64,000 nt of DNA from Herbidospora daliensis (GCF_001570585.1 NZ_BBXF01000002.1:434001-498000); one strand, 5' to 3'. Counted from the stretch's first letter, positions 53,733 to 63,736 are shown. The notes: generated from the sequence alone by a model not told the origin. Translations and numbers: made by a program.

Positions 53733-55034
53733 GTGTCCTACGTCTCAGATCTTCGTGTCGTGTTGCGAGGCAGGGACTTCCGACGGCTTTTCGGCACCCG
53801 GCTGGTCTCGCAGTTCTCCGACGGGATCTTCCAGCTGGCGGTGGCCGGGTACGCCTTCTTCAGTCCAGAGAAGCAGACGTCGGTCGCCGATGTCGCGGCC
53901 GCCTTCGCGGTCCTCCTGCTGCCCTACTCGATCATCGGTCCCTTCGCCGGGGTCTTCATCGACCGCTGGTCACGGCGCCAGATCCTGGTCGTCGCCCCCC
54001 TCATCCGAGCCGGTCTGCTGCTGCTGTCGGCCGCGGCGGTCGCGGCCCGCGCCCCCGACTGGATCTTCTACGCCACCGCCTTCGGCGTGCTCGGCGTCAA
54101 CCGCTTCTTCCTCTCGGCGCTCGGGGCCTCCTTGCCCCACGTCGTGCCCAAAGAGACCCTCATGATCGCGAACGCGGTCACGCCGACCTCCGGGACCGTC
54201 GTGACGTTCGTGGGCGCGGGCGTCGGCTTCGGGCTGCGGTGGATCCTCGGGCCCGAGCACCTCGGCACCGCCGGAATCCTGGTCATCTCCGGCGTGATCT
54301 TCGCGTCCAGCGCGCTGATCGCCCGTCAGATGACCCGTGAACTGCTCGGCCCCTCGTTCGACCCCGACCGGCCGCAGGCGCGCGACGCCGTGCGGCACGT
54401 GCTCAGCGGGCTGGTCGACGGCGTCCGTTACATCGCGCATCGGCGCGGCCCGGCTGCGGCCCTCGGGAGCATGGCCGCCCACCGGGTCCTCTACGGCATG
54501 TCGCTCGGCATGGTGCTGATGCTCTACCGCTACTACTTCACCCACGACGCCGAGCTCGGGCTGATGGCCCTCAGCGGCGTGGTGGCCACCTCGGGGCTGG
54601 GCTACTTCGCGGCGGCCTTCCTGACCCCGTGGGCGACCCAGCGGTTCCGGATCGAGTCGTGGATCCCGATCACGCTGGGCCTGTGCGGCGCGCTGGAGTT
54701 CGTGTTGTGCGCGCCGTTCCAGCAGTGGGGGTTCCTGATCACCGGGTTCGTCACCGGCGTGCTGGGCCAGAGCGGCAAGATCTGCACCGACGTGGTCGTC
54801 CAGCGCGGCATCGCCGACGCCTACCGGGGGCGCGTCTTCTCGATCTACGACCTGCTGTTCAACGGCATGATGGTGGCCGGGGTGTCGATCTCGGCGCTGC
54901 TGCTGCCGCCCGACGGCAAGTCGTTCTTCGTGCTGACGATGATCACCGTGCTCTACTTCGTGGCGGCGGGCGCCTACCGGCTGGCCGTGCTCCAGGTCGT
55001 CCGGCAGGCGGAGCCGCTCACCGTCAAGCCGTAG
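53733..55034 (+). CDS. MFS transporter
   Basis: A 433-residue protein with about eleven or twelve helices. The start is SDLRVVLRGRDFRRLFGTRLVSQFSDGIFQLA, and the loop 2-3 motif is FIDRWSRRQILV. It resembles actinobacterial exporters of the MFS_3 type; the substrate is unknown. It converges on bioA with an 11-bp overlap. Confidence 0.87.
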   Translation: MSYVSDLRVVLRGRDFRRLFGTRLVSQFSDGIFQLAVAGYAFFSPEKQTSVADVAAAFAVLLLPYSIIGPFAGVFIDRWSRRQILVVAPLIRAGLLLLSAAAVAARAPDWIFYATAFGVLGVNRFFLSALGASLPHVVPKETLMIANAVTPTSGTVVTFVGAGVGFGLRWILGPEHLGTAGILVISGVIFASSALIARQMTRELLGPSFDPDRPQARDAVRHVLSGLVDGVRYIAHRRGPAAALGSMAAHRVLYGMSLGMVLMLYRYYFTHDAELGLMALSGVVATSGLGYFAAAFLTPWATQRFRIESWIPITLGLCGALEFVLCAPFQQWGFLITGFVTGVLGQSGKICTDVVVQRGIADAYRGRVFSIYDLLFNGMMVAGVSISALLLPPDGKSFFVLTMITVLYFVAAGAYRLAVLQVVRQAEPLTVKP

Positions 55035-56241
55035 CCGCCGCGACCATCGCCGCGGCGATGGTCGCCACCTCAGCCTCGGTGCAGGCGTAGGGCGGCATCG
55101 CGTAGACGAGCTTTCCGAAGGGGCGCAGCCAGACGCCGTGCTCGAGCGCGGTGTCCTGCGCCTTCTTCATGTCGACCGGCTCGTGGCACTCGATGACGCC
55201 GATGGCGCCGAGGACGCGTACATCGGCGACCGAACCCTGCGCCGGAGCCAGGCCCTTGCGCAGGGTCTGCTCGATGAGGCCGACCTCGGCCCGCCAGGGC
55301 CGCCGGGCCAGCAGGTCGAGCGAGGCGCCGGCCGCGGCGGCGGCCAGCGGGTTGCCCATGTACGTCGGCCCGTGCATCAGCAGCCCGATGCGCTCGGCGA
55401 TCTCGGGAGTGGTCAGGGTGGCGGCCATCGTCAGGTAGCCGCCGGTCATCGCCTTGCCCAGGGTGACGATGTCGGCCCTGATCCCGGCGTGGTCGCAGCC
55501 GAACATCGTGCCCGAGCGGCCGAAGCCGGTGGCGATCTCGTCGGCGATCAGCAGCAGCCCGCGGCGGTCGCAGATCTCGCGGAACGCCCGCAGGTAGCCG
55601 GGGTTGTAGAAGCGCATGCCCCCGGCACCCTGGACGACCGGCTCCAGGATCAGCGCGCCGACCGCCGGGTCGGCCGCCAGCCGGTCGACCTCCTCGACGT
55701 AGGACGGGTCGACCGGGGTGTCGTAGCCGAGCGGCGGCACCGGCGCGAAGACCTGCTCGGCCACCGCCCCGGTGAAGATGTGGTGCATCCCGTTGACCGG
55801 GTCGCAGACCGACATGCAGCCGAACGTGTCGCCGTGGTAGCCGCCTCTGACGGTCAGCAGCCGCCGCTTGCCGGTCGCCTGGACGGCCATCTTGATCGCG
55901 ACCTCGACCGCGACGCTGCCCGAGTCGGCCAGGAAGACCTTCTCGTAGCCGGTCATCGCGGCCAGCCGCTCGGCCAGCAGGATCGCCGGTTCGTGGGTGA
56001 GCCCGCCGAACATCACGTGGGCCATGCGGCCGAGCTGGCCGGTGATCGCGGCGTCGATCTCGGGCACCCGGTAGCCGTGGATGGCCGCCCACCACGACGA
56101 CATGCCGTCGACGACCTCACGGCCGTCGGCGAGCCTGAGTCTGACTCCTTCGGCGCTCTCCACCACGTGGGTGGGCACGGCGGGCGGCACGGTCGCGTAG
56201 GGGTGCCAGACGTGCCGGGCGTCCAGTTCTGCCAGGTTCAC
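55024..56241 (-). CDS. bioA: Adenosylmethionine-8-amino-7-oxononanoate aminotransferase
   Basis: A 405-residue PLP-dependent class III aminotransferase of biotin synthesis. BioA features are RHVWHPYATV near the N-terminus, SSWWAAIHGY, GYHGDTFGCMSVCDP, ADEIATGFGRSG and the PLP Lys in TLGKAMTGG. The GTG start overlaps the cca stop (GTGA, 56241-56238). No bioF, bioD or bioB lies nearby, so the gene is an orphan here. Confidence 0.9.
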   Translation of the reverse strand: MNLAELDARHVWHPYATVPPAVPTHVVESAEGVRLRLADGREVVDGMSSWWAAIHGYRVPEIDAAITGQLGRMAHVMFGGLTHEPAILLAERLAAMTGYEKVFLADSGSVAVEVAIKMAVQATGKRRLLTVRGGYHGDTFGCMSVCDPVNGMHHIFTGAVAEQVFAPVPPLGYDTPVDPSYVEEVDRLAADPAVGALILEPVVQGAGGMRFYNPGYLRAFREICDRRGLLLIADEIATGFGRSGTMFGCDHAGIRADIVTLGKAMTGGYLTMAATLTTPEIAERIGLLMHGPTYMGNPLAAAAAGASLDLLARRPWRAEVGLIEQTLRKGLAPAQGSVADVRVLGAIGVIECHEPVDMKKAQDTALEHGVWLRPFGKLVYAMPPYACTEAEVATIAAAMVAAATA

Positions 56242-57653
56242 TGGGCGGCCGCCCATTCCAGCAGGCGGGCGCGGGCGACGTCCTTGCCGAGCACGCCCTC
56301 GTCCATCCGCAGGTCGAGCAGGAACTTGTAGGCCCGGCCGATCATCGGGCCCGGCGGGATGCCGAGGATCTCCTGGATCTCGTTGCCGTCGAGCTCGGGC
56401 CGGATCTTGGCCAGCTCCTCCTCTTCGGCCAGCTTCGCGATGCGCTCTTCGAGCTGGTCGTAGGTGCGGGCCAGGGCGGCGGCCTTGCGCTTGTTGCGGG
56501 TGGTGCAGTCGGCCCGGGTCAGCTTGTGGAGCCGGTCGAGCAGGTGGTCGGCGTCGCGGACGTACCGGCGCACCGCGCTGTCGGTCCACTCGCCGGTGCC
56601 GTAGCCGTGGAAGCGCAGGTGCAGCTCGACGAGGCGGGCGACGTCGGAGGTCACCTCCTTGGGGAACCGCAGCGCGGTCAGGCGACGCTTGGTCATCTGG
56701 GCGCCGACGACCTCGTGGTGGTGGAAGGAGACCCGGTTGCCCGGCTCGTTCCTGCGGGTCTTGGGCTTGCCGATGTCGTGGAGCAGCGCCGCCCAGCGCA
56801 GCACCCGGTCGGGGCCGCCGACCTCCTGCGCGATGGCCTGGTCGAGCACGATCAGCGTGTGCTCGTAGACGTCCTTGTGGCGGTGGTGCTCGTCGATCTC
56901 CAGCCGCAGCTTGGGCAGCTCGGGCAGGACGTGGTCGGCCAGGCCCGTCTCGACCAGGATGCTCAGGCCCTCGCGCGGGTGGGCGCCGCAGATCAGCTTG
57001 TCGAGCTCGGCCTGGATGCGCTCGGCCGAGACGATCTCGATGCGGCCGGCCATCTCGGTCATCGCCCTGATCGCGTCGGGGTCGACGGTGAACCCGAGCT
57101 GCGAGGCGAACCGGGCCGCCCGCAGCATGCGCAGCGGGTCGTCATCGAACGACTGCTCCGGCGTGCCGGGCGTACGCAGCACCTTGCGGGCCAGGTCGCT
57201 GAGGCCCCCGTAGGGGTCGACGAACTCCCGGCTGGGCAGCCGGACCGCCATCGCGTTGACCGCGAAGTCGCGCCGGGCCAGGTCGGCTTCGAGCGTGTCG
57301 CCGTAGGACACCTCGGGCTTGCGCGACTTGGGGTCGTACGACTCGCTGCGATAGGTCGTGATCTCGAGCTGCCAGTCGCCCTTGCGTACGCCGACCGTGC
57401 CGAAGTCGATGCCGATCGTCCAGATCGCGTCGCCCCAATCGCGCACGATCTCCAGAACGCGTTCGGGATGGGCGTCGGTGGTGAAATCGAGGTCGGCCCC
57501 CGACCGGCCGAGCAGCACGTCGCGCACCGGCCCGCCCACGAGGGCCAGCTCGTGGCCGTGTTTGGCGAACAGGTCGCCCAGTTCGTGGGCGACGGGTTCG
57601 ATCCGGCGGAGCAGGTCGGCCAGAGCGTTCTCTATCGGGTTTGTAGGGGACAA
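56238..57653 (-). CDS. cca: CCA tRNA nucleotidyltransferase
   Basis: A 471-residue class II nucleotidyltransferase. The nucleotidyl motif is GGPVRD (40-45) with D54 and D56 in ADLDFTT, then RRDFAVNAMA, a D-D-P-L-R-M-L-R-A-A-R-F helix and an HD domain (LLHDIGKPKTR near 290). It adds or repairs the CCA end of tRNAs. The start is TTG 57653; the upstream ribosome site is poor. It is coupled to bioA. Confidence 0.92.
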   Translation of the reverse strand: MSPTNPIENALADLLRRIEPVAHELGDLFAKHGHELALVGGPVRDVLLGRSGADLDFTTDAHPERVLEIVRDWGDAIWTIGIDFGTVGVRKGDWQLEITTYRSESYDPKSRKPEVSYGDTLEADLARRDFAVNAMAVRLPSREFVDPYGGLSDLARKVLRTPGTPEQSFDDDPLRMLRAARFASQLGFTVDPDAIRAMTEMAGRIEIVSAERIQAELDKLICGAHPREGLSILVETGLADHVLPELPKLRLEIDEHHRHKDVYEHTLIVLDQAIAQEVGGPDRVLRWAALLHDIGKPKTRRNEPGNRVSFHHHEVVGAQMTKRRLTALRFPKEVTSDVARLVELHLRFHGYGTGEWTDSAVRRYVRDADHLLDRLHKLTRADCTTRNKRKAAALARTYDQLEERIAKLAEEEELAKIRPELDGNEIQEILGIPPGPMIGRAYKFLLDLRMDEGVLGKDVARARLLEWAAAQ

Positions 57654-57767
57654 GCTGGGTAGGTCCTTCGGTTACGGAACAGGTGCCACTGGGCTAATAC
57701 ACCTATGGCGATCAGCAGGCTACGTTCAGTGCAGATCTGTCGGGGGCCGGGAGAAGGAGCAGACCAC

Positions 57768-58271
57768 ATGCAGGACGCCCTCGCGATCCATCGCTGGCTC
57801 CTCGCCCGTCAAATCCACCATGAAATCGTACGGCTTCCGCGCGTCCTGACTTCCGCCGACGAGCTGCCCGAGGTGCTGGGAGTCCCGCCGGAGACCTGCG
57901 TGACCGTCACCGTGTTCGAGGTGACCACCCGGGGCTGCCGCGAACCCGTCGCGGTCATCAGCTCGGTGGCCCGCAAGCCCAGGCCCGGCGTGATCGCCGC
58001 CGCGTTAGGCGCCGAACGGGTCAGGCCCGCCTCCTCCTACACGGTCAACGCGGTCACCGACTACGCGGCCGGGCTGGTGTGCCCGCTGCTGCTGCCCGAG
58101 AAGCTCACCCTGCTGATCGACCGCCGCCTGGTCGACGCCACCGACCCCGACGTGTTCGTGCACACCGCGACAGGAGAACGCATGACAGCGCTGCGACTAC
58201 GCGCTGTGCATCTGTTCCCTCTGGCCTCGGGAAAGCCGGTGGAGCTCGCCGGTCACGGCCTGGCAAGCTGA
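57768..58271 (+). CDS. YbaK/ProX-like aminoacyl-tRNA deacylase domain protein
   Basis: A 167-residue protein from ATG 57768 with AAGGAG; the longer frame from 57705 is not supported. It has LLARQIHHEIVRLPR, a mid-strand VTVFEVTTRG, and an AALGAERVR-type helix followed by GLVCPLLLPEKLTLLIDRRLV, as in YbaK editing domains. It may hydrolyse mischarged tRNA. A TTA codon occurs at 58005-58007. Confidence 0.75.
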   Translation: MQDALAIHRWLLARQIHHEIVRLPRVLTSADELPEVLGVPPETCVTVTVFEVTTRGCREPVAVISSVARKPRPGVIAAALGAERVRPASSYTVNAVTDYAAGLVCPLLLPEKLTLLIDRRLVDATDPDVFVHTATGERMTALRLRAVHLFPLASGKPVELAGHGLAS

Positions 58272-58295
58272 CAACGGCCATATGGCCGGGGCCTA

Positions 58296-58301
58296 TAGCA
58301 T
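58296..58301 (+). promoter_or_regulatory. Leaderless -10 box for the DUF6049 gene
   Basis: TAGCAT, exactly 7 nt before GTG 58309; this favours that start over 58282. Confidence 0.5.
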
Positions 58302-58308
58302 TCAGGGC

Positions 58309-60369
58309 GTGCGTCGCCTCGGTCCCGTCTTGTTCGCCTTTCTGCTCGCCGGTGCGGGCCTGGCGATCCCGGCGGCCCCCACAGCAGCGGCGGCCACCGC
58401 GCGTGCGGCCGACCCGGTCACGCTGAGTGAGTTCAGCCCCGAGTCCCCCACCCGGGCCGACCAGACGATCACCATCGCGGGCGCCGTCACCGGCATCCCG
58501 CAGAGCTCCGTCCGCGTGCAGATCAGGTACGCCGCCGGACGCCCCTTCACCTCGCGCGCCGACATCGCCGCCTACGTCACCGGTCAAGCGATCTTCACCA
58601 ACTCGTGGCGGACCAAGGTGCAGGCGACCCCGCTCGACGGCACCGGCAAGCTGCCGTTCACGCTCACGGTGTCGCCGGCCGAGCTCAGCATCAGCCAGCC
58701 CGGCGTCTACCCGCTGGAGGTCGAGGCCGTCGACGGCGCCACCGGCCAGATCGTCGGCGTCGAGCGCACCTTCCTCACGTACGTCCCCAAGGGCACCGCC
58801 GTGAAGCCGACCCGGCTGGCGCTGGCCCTCCCGCTGACCGCGCAGCCGAAGCGGGCCGACGACCAGACCTTCCTCGACGACGACCTGTTCGGCGACGGCC
58901 GCCTCAACAACCTGCTCGCGCTGGCCACCGCGACCGACGAGACCACCACCTGGTTCGTCGACGGCTCGGTGCTCGACGACGCCCAGCGGTTGTCGCGGGC
59001 CTACTACCTCGACGACACCGCCAAAGACGGCGTGCAGCAGGGCGCGGAATGGGTGACCTCCCTGCGGTCGGCGCTGGCCGACAACCCGGTCATGGCGATG
59101 CCCTACGCCGACGCCGACCTCGGCGCGGTCGTCCACAACGGGCTCGACACGACCACCCCCACGGCGCTCCTGGTCGGCTCGTTCGCCACCAACCAGCTGC
59201 TCAAGGTGGGGTCGGCGACCACGTCCACGGTCTGGCCGGTCGGCGGGGTGATCGACCGCGACACCCTCGACGCGCTGGCCGTCAACGGCGTCGACACGGT
59301 GCTGCTGGCCCAGGCCGCGGTGCCGCCCGAGGCGACCGCGGCGCGGGCCGGGTCGGCCGGGGTGGTCGACACGGTGAGCGGGCCGGTGATCGTGCAGACG
59401 GCCGATCCGGTACTCAGCGGGCTGCTCGGCACCGACGGCCGCACGGCCGGGGCGACCGTGGCGGCCCGGCAGCGCTACATCGCCGAGACGGCCATGAACG
59501 GGCTGACCGCCCAGCGGGCGGCGCCGCTGATCGCGATGCCGTCGAACCACCTGTGGAACCCCGACCCGACGTTCATGACCGCGCTGCTCAAGCCGCTGCC
59601 GTGGGTGCGCGACGTGCCGCTGGCCTCCATCAGGCCGGCCAAGAACGCCCCGGTGGGCGACCTGGTCTACCCGGCGCAGGCGCGGCAGGGGGAGTTGCCC
59701 AAGTCGTACATGAACGGGGTTCGCCGGCTGGCCCGGACCGCCGACGTCGCGATGGCGCTGCCGACGAGCGGGCAGCGGACCTACGACCGGGCGGTGCTGC
59801 GGCTGACCTCGGCGTCGTGGCGGGGCGGCAAGAAGGCGCCCGGGTACGCCCGGCAGCTGAACTCCTCGATCGAGAAGCAGATGGACCGGGTGTTCATCGT
59901 CGGCGCCGACGACCCGTTCGCGGTGGCCGGCACCAACGGCCGCATCCTGGTGACGGTGCGCAACACGCTCCGCGAGAACGTGAAGTTCAACCTCGAGGTC
60001 AAGTCGCGCGACCCCGACCAGCTCCAGGTCGACGCGGCCGGCGGGGTGTTCGTCGAGAAGCAGGCCGAGGTCCAGGCCGGGAAGGCCGGCACCTATGAGA
60101 TCCCCGTCGTGGTGCCCGCCGACCACGGCCAGGCCAAGTTCGACGTGCAACTGCTCACCGCCGACGGGCGGAAGTACGGCAGGCCGACCGAGATCGTGAT
60201 CTCCGCCACCGGATACACCGGCATCGCCCTGGTGATCGTCGGCGTGGCGGTGACCATCATGCTGGCCGCCGTCGTCATGCGGCTGCTGCGCCGCCACCAG
60301 CGCAAGGACCCGGTGTTCCCCGCGCCCGTGCAGATACCCGTGGAGCAGGAGGAGCCCCAAGGGGCGTAG
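58309..60369 (+). CDS. DUF6049-family exported protein upstream of murJ
   Basis: A 686-residue protein with a signal peptide (about 1-32), a large extracytoplasmic part, and a C-terminal transmembrane helix (about 640-665) followed by a basic cytoplasmic tail. The first strand reads VTLSEFSPESPTRADQTITIAG, an Ig-like fold seen in the family. The gene order DUF6049-murJ matches Rv3909-Rv3910 in M. tuberculosis. Role unknown; the context suggests the cell envelope. Confidence 0.85.
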   Translation: MRRLGPVLFAFLLAGAGLAIPAAPTAAAATARAADPVTLSEFSPESPTRADQTITIAGAVTGIPQSSVRVQIRYAAGRPFTSRADIAAYVTGQAIFTNSWRTKVQATPLDGTGKLPFTLTVSPAELSISQPGVYPLEVEAVDGATGQIVGVERTFLTYVPKGTAVKPTRLALALPLTAQPKRADDQTFLDDDLFGDGRLNNLLALATATDETTTWFVDGSVLDDAQRLSRAYYLDDTAKDGVQQGAEWVTSLRSALADNPVMAMPYADADLGAVVHNGLDTTTPTALLVGSFATNQLLKVGSATTSTVWPVGGVIDRDTLDALAVNGVDTVLLAQAAVPPEATAARAGSAGVVDTVSGPVIVQTADPVLSGLLGTDGRTAGATVAARQRYIAETAMNGLTAQRAAPLIAMPSNHLWNPDPTFMTALLKPLPWVRDVPLASIRPAKNAPVGDLVYPAQARQGELPKSYMNGVRRLARTADVAMALPTSGQRTYDRAVLRLTSASWRGGKKAPGYARQLNSSIEKQMDRVFIVGADDPFAVAGTNGRILVTVRNTLRENVKFNLEVKSRDPDQLQVDAAGGVFVEKQAEVQAGKAGTYEIPVVVPADHGQAKFDVQLLTADGRKYGRPTEIVISATGYTGIALVIVGVAVTIMLAAVVMRLLRRHQRKDPVFPAPVQIPVEQEEPQGA

Positions 60370-60410
60370 CCTCGTCTCGCTGTAGGCCGGGTGGATCAAG
60401 GAGCTGATCG

Positions 60411-62024
60411 ATGAGCCGGATGCTGCGCGCGAGCGCGATCATGGCGGCGGGCACGCTGGTGTCCCGCGTGACCGGTTTCCTGCGGACCGCCATCCTGGCC
60501 TCCGCCATCGGCACGGCGATCCTCGGCGACGCCTACAACGTGGCCTACACGATCCCCTTCGTGCTGCTCGACCTGCTGATCACCGGCGTGCTGAGCAGCG
60601 TGGTGGTGCCCGCGATCGTGCGGCGGCAGAAGATCGACGCCGACGGGGGAGCCGCCTACGAACAGCGGCTGCTGACCGTCGCCGCGCTCGGCCTCACCGC
60701 CGTCGCGATCATCGCGGTCGTGCTGGCCCGGCCCCTCGTGCTCCTGTACGCCGACAAGCTGCCCCCCGAGGGCGTCGCCGCGGCCGTGACGATGGCGCAG
60801 TTCATCCTCCCCCAGATCGCCTTCTTCGGCGTGGGCGCCGTGGCCGGGGCCATCCTGAACGCCCGCGACCGGTTCGCCGCCCCGATGTGGGCCCCGGTGC
60901 TCAACAACGTCGTCGTCATCGGCGTCGCGGCGGCCTACCTGCTGAGCGACGGCCCCTCGGAGATCGACCAGGTCACCCACGCCGATCTGCTGCTGCTCGG
61001 CCTCGGCACCACGGCCGGCATCGTGGCCCAGGCGTTCGTGCTGGTCGTCTCGCTGCTGCGGGCCGGGGTGCGGTTCCGGCCGAGGTTCGACCTGCGCAAC
61101 GCGGGCCTGGGGGAGATGGCCCGGCTCGGCGCGGGCGCGCTGGCCTTCACGGTGATCAACCAGATCGGCTTCGTGATCACCACCAACCTGGCCGTCGGGG
61201 CCGGGGCCGCCGCGGCGGAAGAGGGGGTGCACGGCCGGGGCCTCACGCCCTACTCCTACGCCTTCCAGCTCTTCCAGCTGCCGTACGGGATCATCGCGGT
61301 CTCGGTGATCACCGCGCTGCTCCCCCGGCTGAGCCGGTTCGTACACGACAAGGACTTCGCCTCGGCCCGTGAGGAGTTCGCGGGCGGGGTCAGGACCGTC
61401 AGCGCGCTGATCGTGCCCGCCGGGTTGCTGCTGATGGTGCTGGGCCCCTCGGTGACGGTACTGATCTTCGGCCGGGGGGCGGTCTCGGTCGACCAGGCGA
61501 TCTACATCGGCAACGTGCTCCAGGTGTTCGGCCTCGCGCTGGTGCCGTTCTCGATCTTCCAGTTGCTGCTGCGGGTTTTCTACAGTTTCGGCGACACCCG
61601 CACTCCGGCGGTGATCGCGGGGGCGAACGTGCTGGTCAACGCCGCGATCGGTCTTACTTTGTACTTCACTGTCCAACCAGACCTGGTTGTCATGGGTTTG
61701 GCGGGTTCGTTCACTGTGACGTACGTTCTGGCGTGCGTCCTCACGTGGGTGCTGGCGTCGCGGCGGGTCGGCGGACTCGGCGGGCGGGCCGTCGCCTCGG
61801 GACTGATGCGCATGTACCTCGCGGCGATCCCGGCCGCCCTCGTGGCGCTGGCGGTGTTGTGGGCGAGCGTGCGGATCACCGAGGTGACCGTGCTCAGCTC
61901 GCTGGTCGTGCTCGTCGTCGGCGGCGGTCTCGCGCTCGGCGTCTACCTCGCGCTCGCGCACCGTCTGGGCATCCAGGAAGTGCGGTCCATCATTGGAATG
62001 GTGACGAGACGGGTAGGACGCTAA
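60411..62024 (+). CDS. murJ: Lipid II flippase MurJ
   Basis: A 537-residue protein with about fourteen helices of the MVF/MviN fold, starting MSRMLRASAIMAAGTLVSRVTGFLR. It moves lipid II to the outer face of the membrane. AAGGAGC ribosome site. In M. tuberculosis the homologue has a fused C-terminal pseudokinase; here that domain is a separate gene downstream. Confidence 0.95.
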   Translation: MSRMLRASAIMAAGTLVSRVTGFLRTAILASAIGTAILGDAYNVAYTIPFVLLDLLITGVLSSVVVPAIVRRQKIDADGGAAYEQRLLTVAALGLTAVAIIAVVLARPLVLLYADKLPPEGVAAAVTMAQFILPQIAFFGVGAVAGAILNARDRFAAPMWAPVLNNVVVIGVAAAYLLSDGPSEIDQVTHADLLLLGLGTTAGIVAQAFVLVVSLLRAGVRFRPRFDLRNAGLGEMARLGAGALAFTVINQIGFVITTNLAVGAGAAAAEEGVHGRGLTPYSYAFQLFQLPYGIIAVSVITALLPRLSRFVHDKDFASAREEFAGGVRTVSALIVPAGLLLMVLGPSVTVLIFGRGAVSVDQAIYIGNVLQVFGLALVPFSIFQLLLRVFYSFGDTRTPAVIAGANVLVNAAIGLTLYFTVQPDLVVMGLAGSFTVTYVLACVLTWVLASRRVGGLGGRAVASGLMRMYLAAIPAALVALAVLWASVRITEVTVLSSLVVLVVGGGLALGVYLALAHRLGIQEVRSIIGMVTRRVGR

Positions 62025-62193
62025 CGGTTTCCGTGCCAACGGGGCTTAAGGTCCGGTTGATGCGACTCCGAAGGGGAAGGCGGGCAAGACCGGCGCGGCA
62101 CTAGCATGGTGCGCCACAGTGGAAGGTCGAGCGGAAGCGAGCAGGTGTGGGCGGATCCACCCGGAGTCGACTGCCGTTCTTGGGAGCGGCGGC

Positions 62194-63687
62194 GTGAGCA
62201 TGTCCACTGTCGAACCCGGAACCCGCCTCGCTGATCGATTCCGCCTGGAAGACCGGGTGAACGAGTCGGCCGGCGCCACCTTCTGGAAGGCCATCGACGA
62301 GGTGCTCGCCCGCCCCGTGGCCGTGCACACCTTCTCCCCCGACTTCGAACGCCAGCACGACGTGGTCATCGCCGCGCGCGCCGCCTCGCGCCTCACCGAC
62401 CCCCGCCTCACCCAGGTCTTCGACGCCGCCGACGAAGACGGCGTCGCCTACGTCGTCAGCGAGTGGGTCTCCGGCGAGTCGCTGCTCGACCTGCTGGCCG
62501 CCGGCCCGCTCGAAGCCGAGCGCGGCGCCGCCCTGGTCGCCGAGGCCGCCGAGGCCATCGCCCACGCCCACGAGCACGGCCTGGCCCACCTCAACCTGAC
62601 GCCCAACCGGCTGATGTGGACCTCCGGCAACACCGTGAAGGTCCTCGGGGTCGGCGTCGACGCCGCGATCCTCGACATCGCCGAGAACCTGACCGAGGAA
62701 GAGCGTGCCCAGGCCGACGCCGAGGGTCTCGGCCGTCTCCTGTACGCCGCCCTCACCGGCCACTGGCCCTCCTCCGACGACGACTGCGGCCTGCCCGAGG
62801 CGCCCGTCGACGACGACCACTACTGCACCCCGCGCCAGGTCACCGCAGGAGTGCCCAACTACCTCGACACGATCACCTCGCGCATCCTCGGGCTGCGCAA
62901 GTCGGTCGAGCCGATGGACTCCCCGATGGAGGTCGCCGAGGCCCTGGCCGAGGTGCCCCGCCCGGCCCCCGCCTCCGTCTCGACCCTGCCCCCGTCCGTC
63001 GAGCTGCGCTCCGAGCCGGTCGACACGATGGGCGGGCGGCCCCCGATGCCGCCGATGATCCACCGCCCGGCGCCGCGCCGGTCCCCCGCGTTGTCGCGGT
63101 TCGTGCTGACCGTGGTGGTGCTGCTGGCCATGGTCGTGGTCGGCGTCGGCGCCTGGACGCTGGGCAAGAGCCTGGGCACCGAGCCCGCCGTCCCCAGCGC
63201 CGCCCCGAGCGCCACGGCCGAAGAGGGGGAGGCGGCCGGCAAGCCCGCCGAGGTGAAGATCTCCGGAGCGACCGGCTTCGACCCACTCGGCGACGGCGAG
63301 GAGCGCAACGAGCTGGCCGCCCTGGCCATCGACGGCTCGGCCACCACCGACTGGCACTCCGAGACCTACGGCGGCCCCGACTTCGGCCGCCTCAAAGACG
63401 GCGTCGGCCTGCTGCTCGACCTGGGCAAAGAGACCAAGCTGACCCAGGCGGTGATCGACTTCGGCGCCTCCGGCGGGACCGTCGAGCTGCGTACCGGCGC
63501 CTCTCCCGCGCCCGAGAGCCTGAAGACCTTCCTCACCCGCGAAGACGTCAGCGGCAAGGTGACCTTCGACCTCAACGGCTCGTCGGCCACCCGCTACCTG
63601 CTCGTGTGGTTCACCGAACTGCCCCCGCACAACAACGGCTACCGGACCATGATCCGCGACGTGAAGCTCCTTGGAATCAAGGAATGA
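62194..63687 (+). CDS. Membrane pseudokinase with discoidin-like outer domain
   Basis: A 497-residue protein, GTG 62194 (GGGAG site; ATG 62200 possible). The first 260 residues resemble a Ser/Thr kinase but lack key residues: VAVH where VAVK is expected, HLNLTPNR for HRDLKPEN, and VLGVGVD for DFG. A Pro-rich linker leads to one transmembrane helix (about 303-324) and an outer domain with TDWHSETYGGPDFG and VRDVKLLGI, like a discoidin/F5-8C fold. It is the likely partner of MurJ, by analogy with the MviN pseudokinase that binds FhaA. Confidence 0.88.
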   Translation: MSMSTVEPGTRLADRFRLEDRVNESAGATFWKAIDEVLARPVAVHTFSPDFERQHDVVIAARAASRLTDPRLTQVFDAADEDGVAYVVSEWVSGESLLDLLAAGPLEAERGAALVAEAAEAIAHAHEHGLAHLNLTPNRLMWTSGNTVKVLGVGVDAAILDIAENLTEEERAQADAEGLGRLLYAALTGHWPSSDDDCGLPEAPVDDDHYCTPRQVTAGVPNYLDTITSRILGLRKSVEPMDSPMEVAEALAEVPRPAPASVSTLPPSVELRSEPVDTMGGRPPMPPMIHRPAPRRSPALSRFVLTVVVLLAMVVVGVGAWTLGKSLGTEPAVPSAAPSATAEEGEAAGKPAEVKISGATGFDPLGDGEERNELAALAIDGSATTDWHSETYGGPDFGRLKDGVGLLLDLGKETKLTQAVIDFGASGGTVELRTGASPAPESLKTFLTREDVSGKVTFDLNGSSATRYLLVWFTELPPHNNGYRTMIRDVKLLGIKE

Positions 63688-63736
63688 CCAGGCCGGTTTG
63701 ATCTGGTTTACGCGCTTTGCCGTTCGCAGAGGGAAG

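Noticed and set aside
58105-60399. 764-residue minus-strand frame opposite the DUF6049 gene
   Set aside because: Antisense shadow with no motifs and poor composition; the plus-strand gene has signal peptide, membrane helix and conserved context.
60396-62039. 547-residue minus-strand frame opposite murJ
   Set aside because: His/Asp/Arg-rich shadow; murJ is unambiguous.
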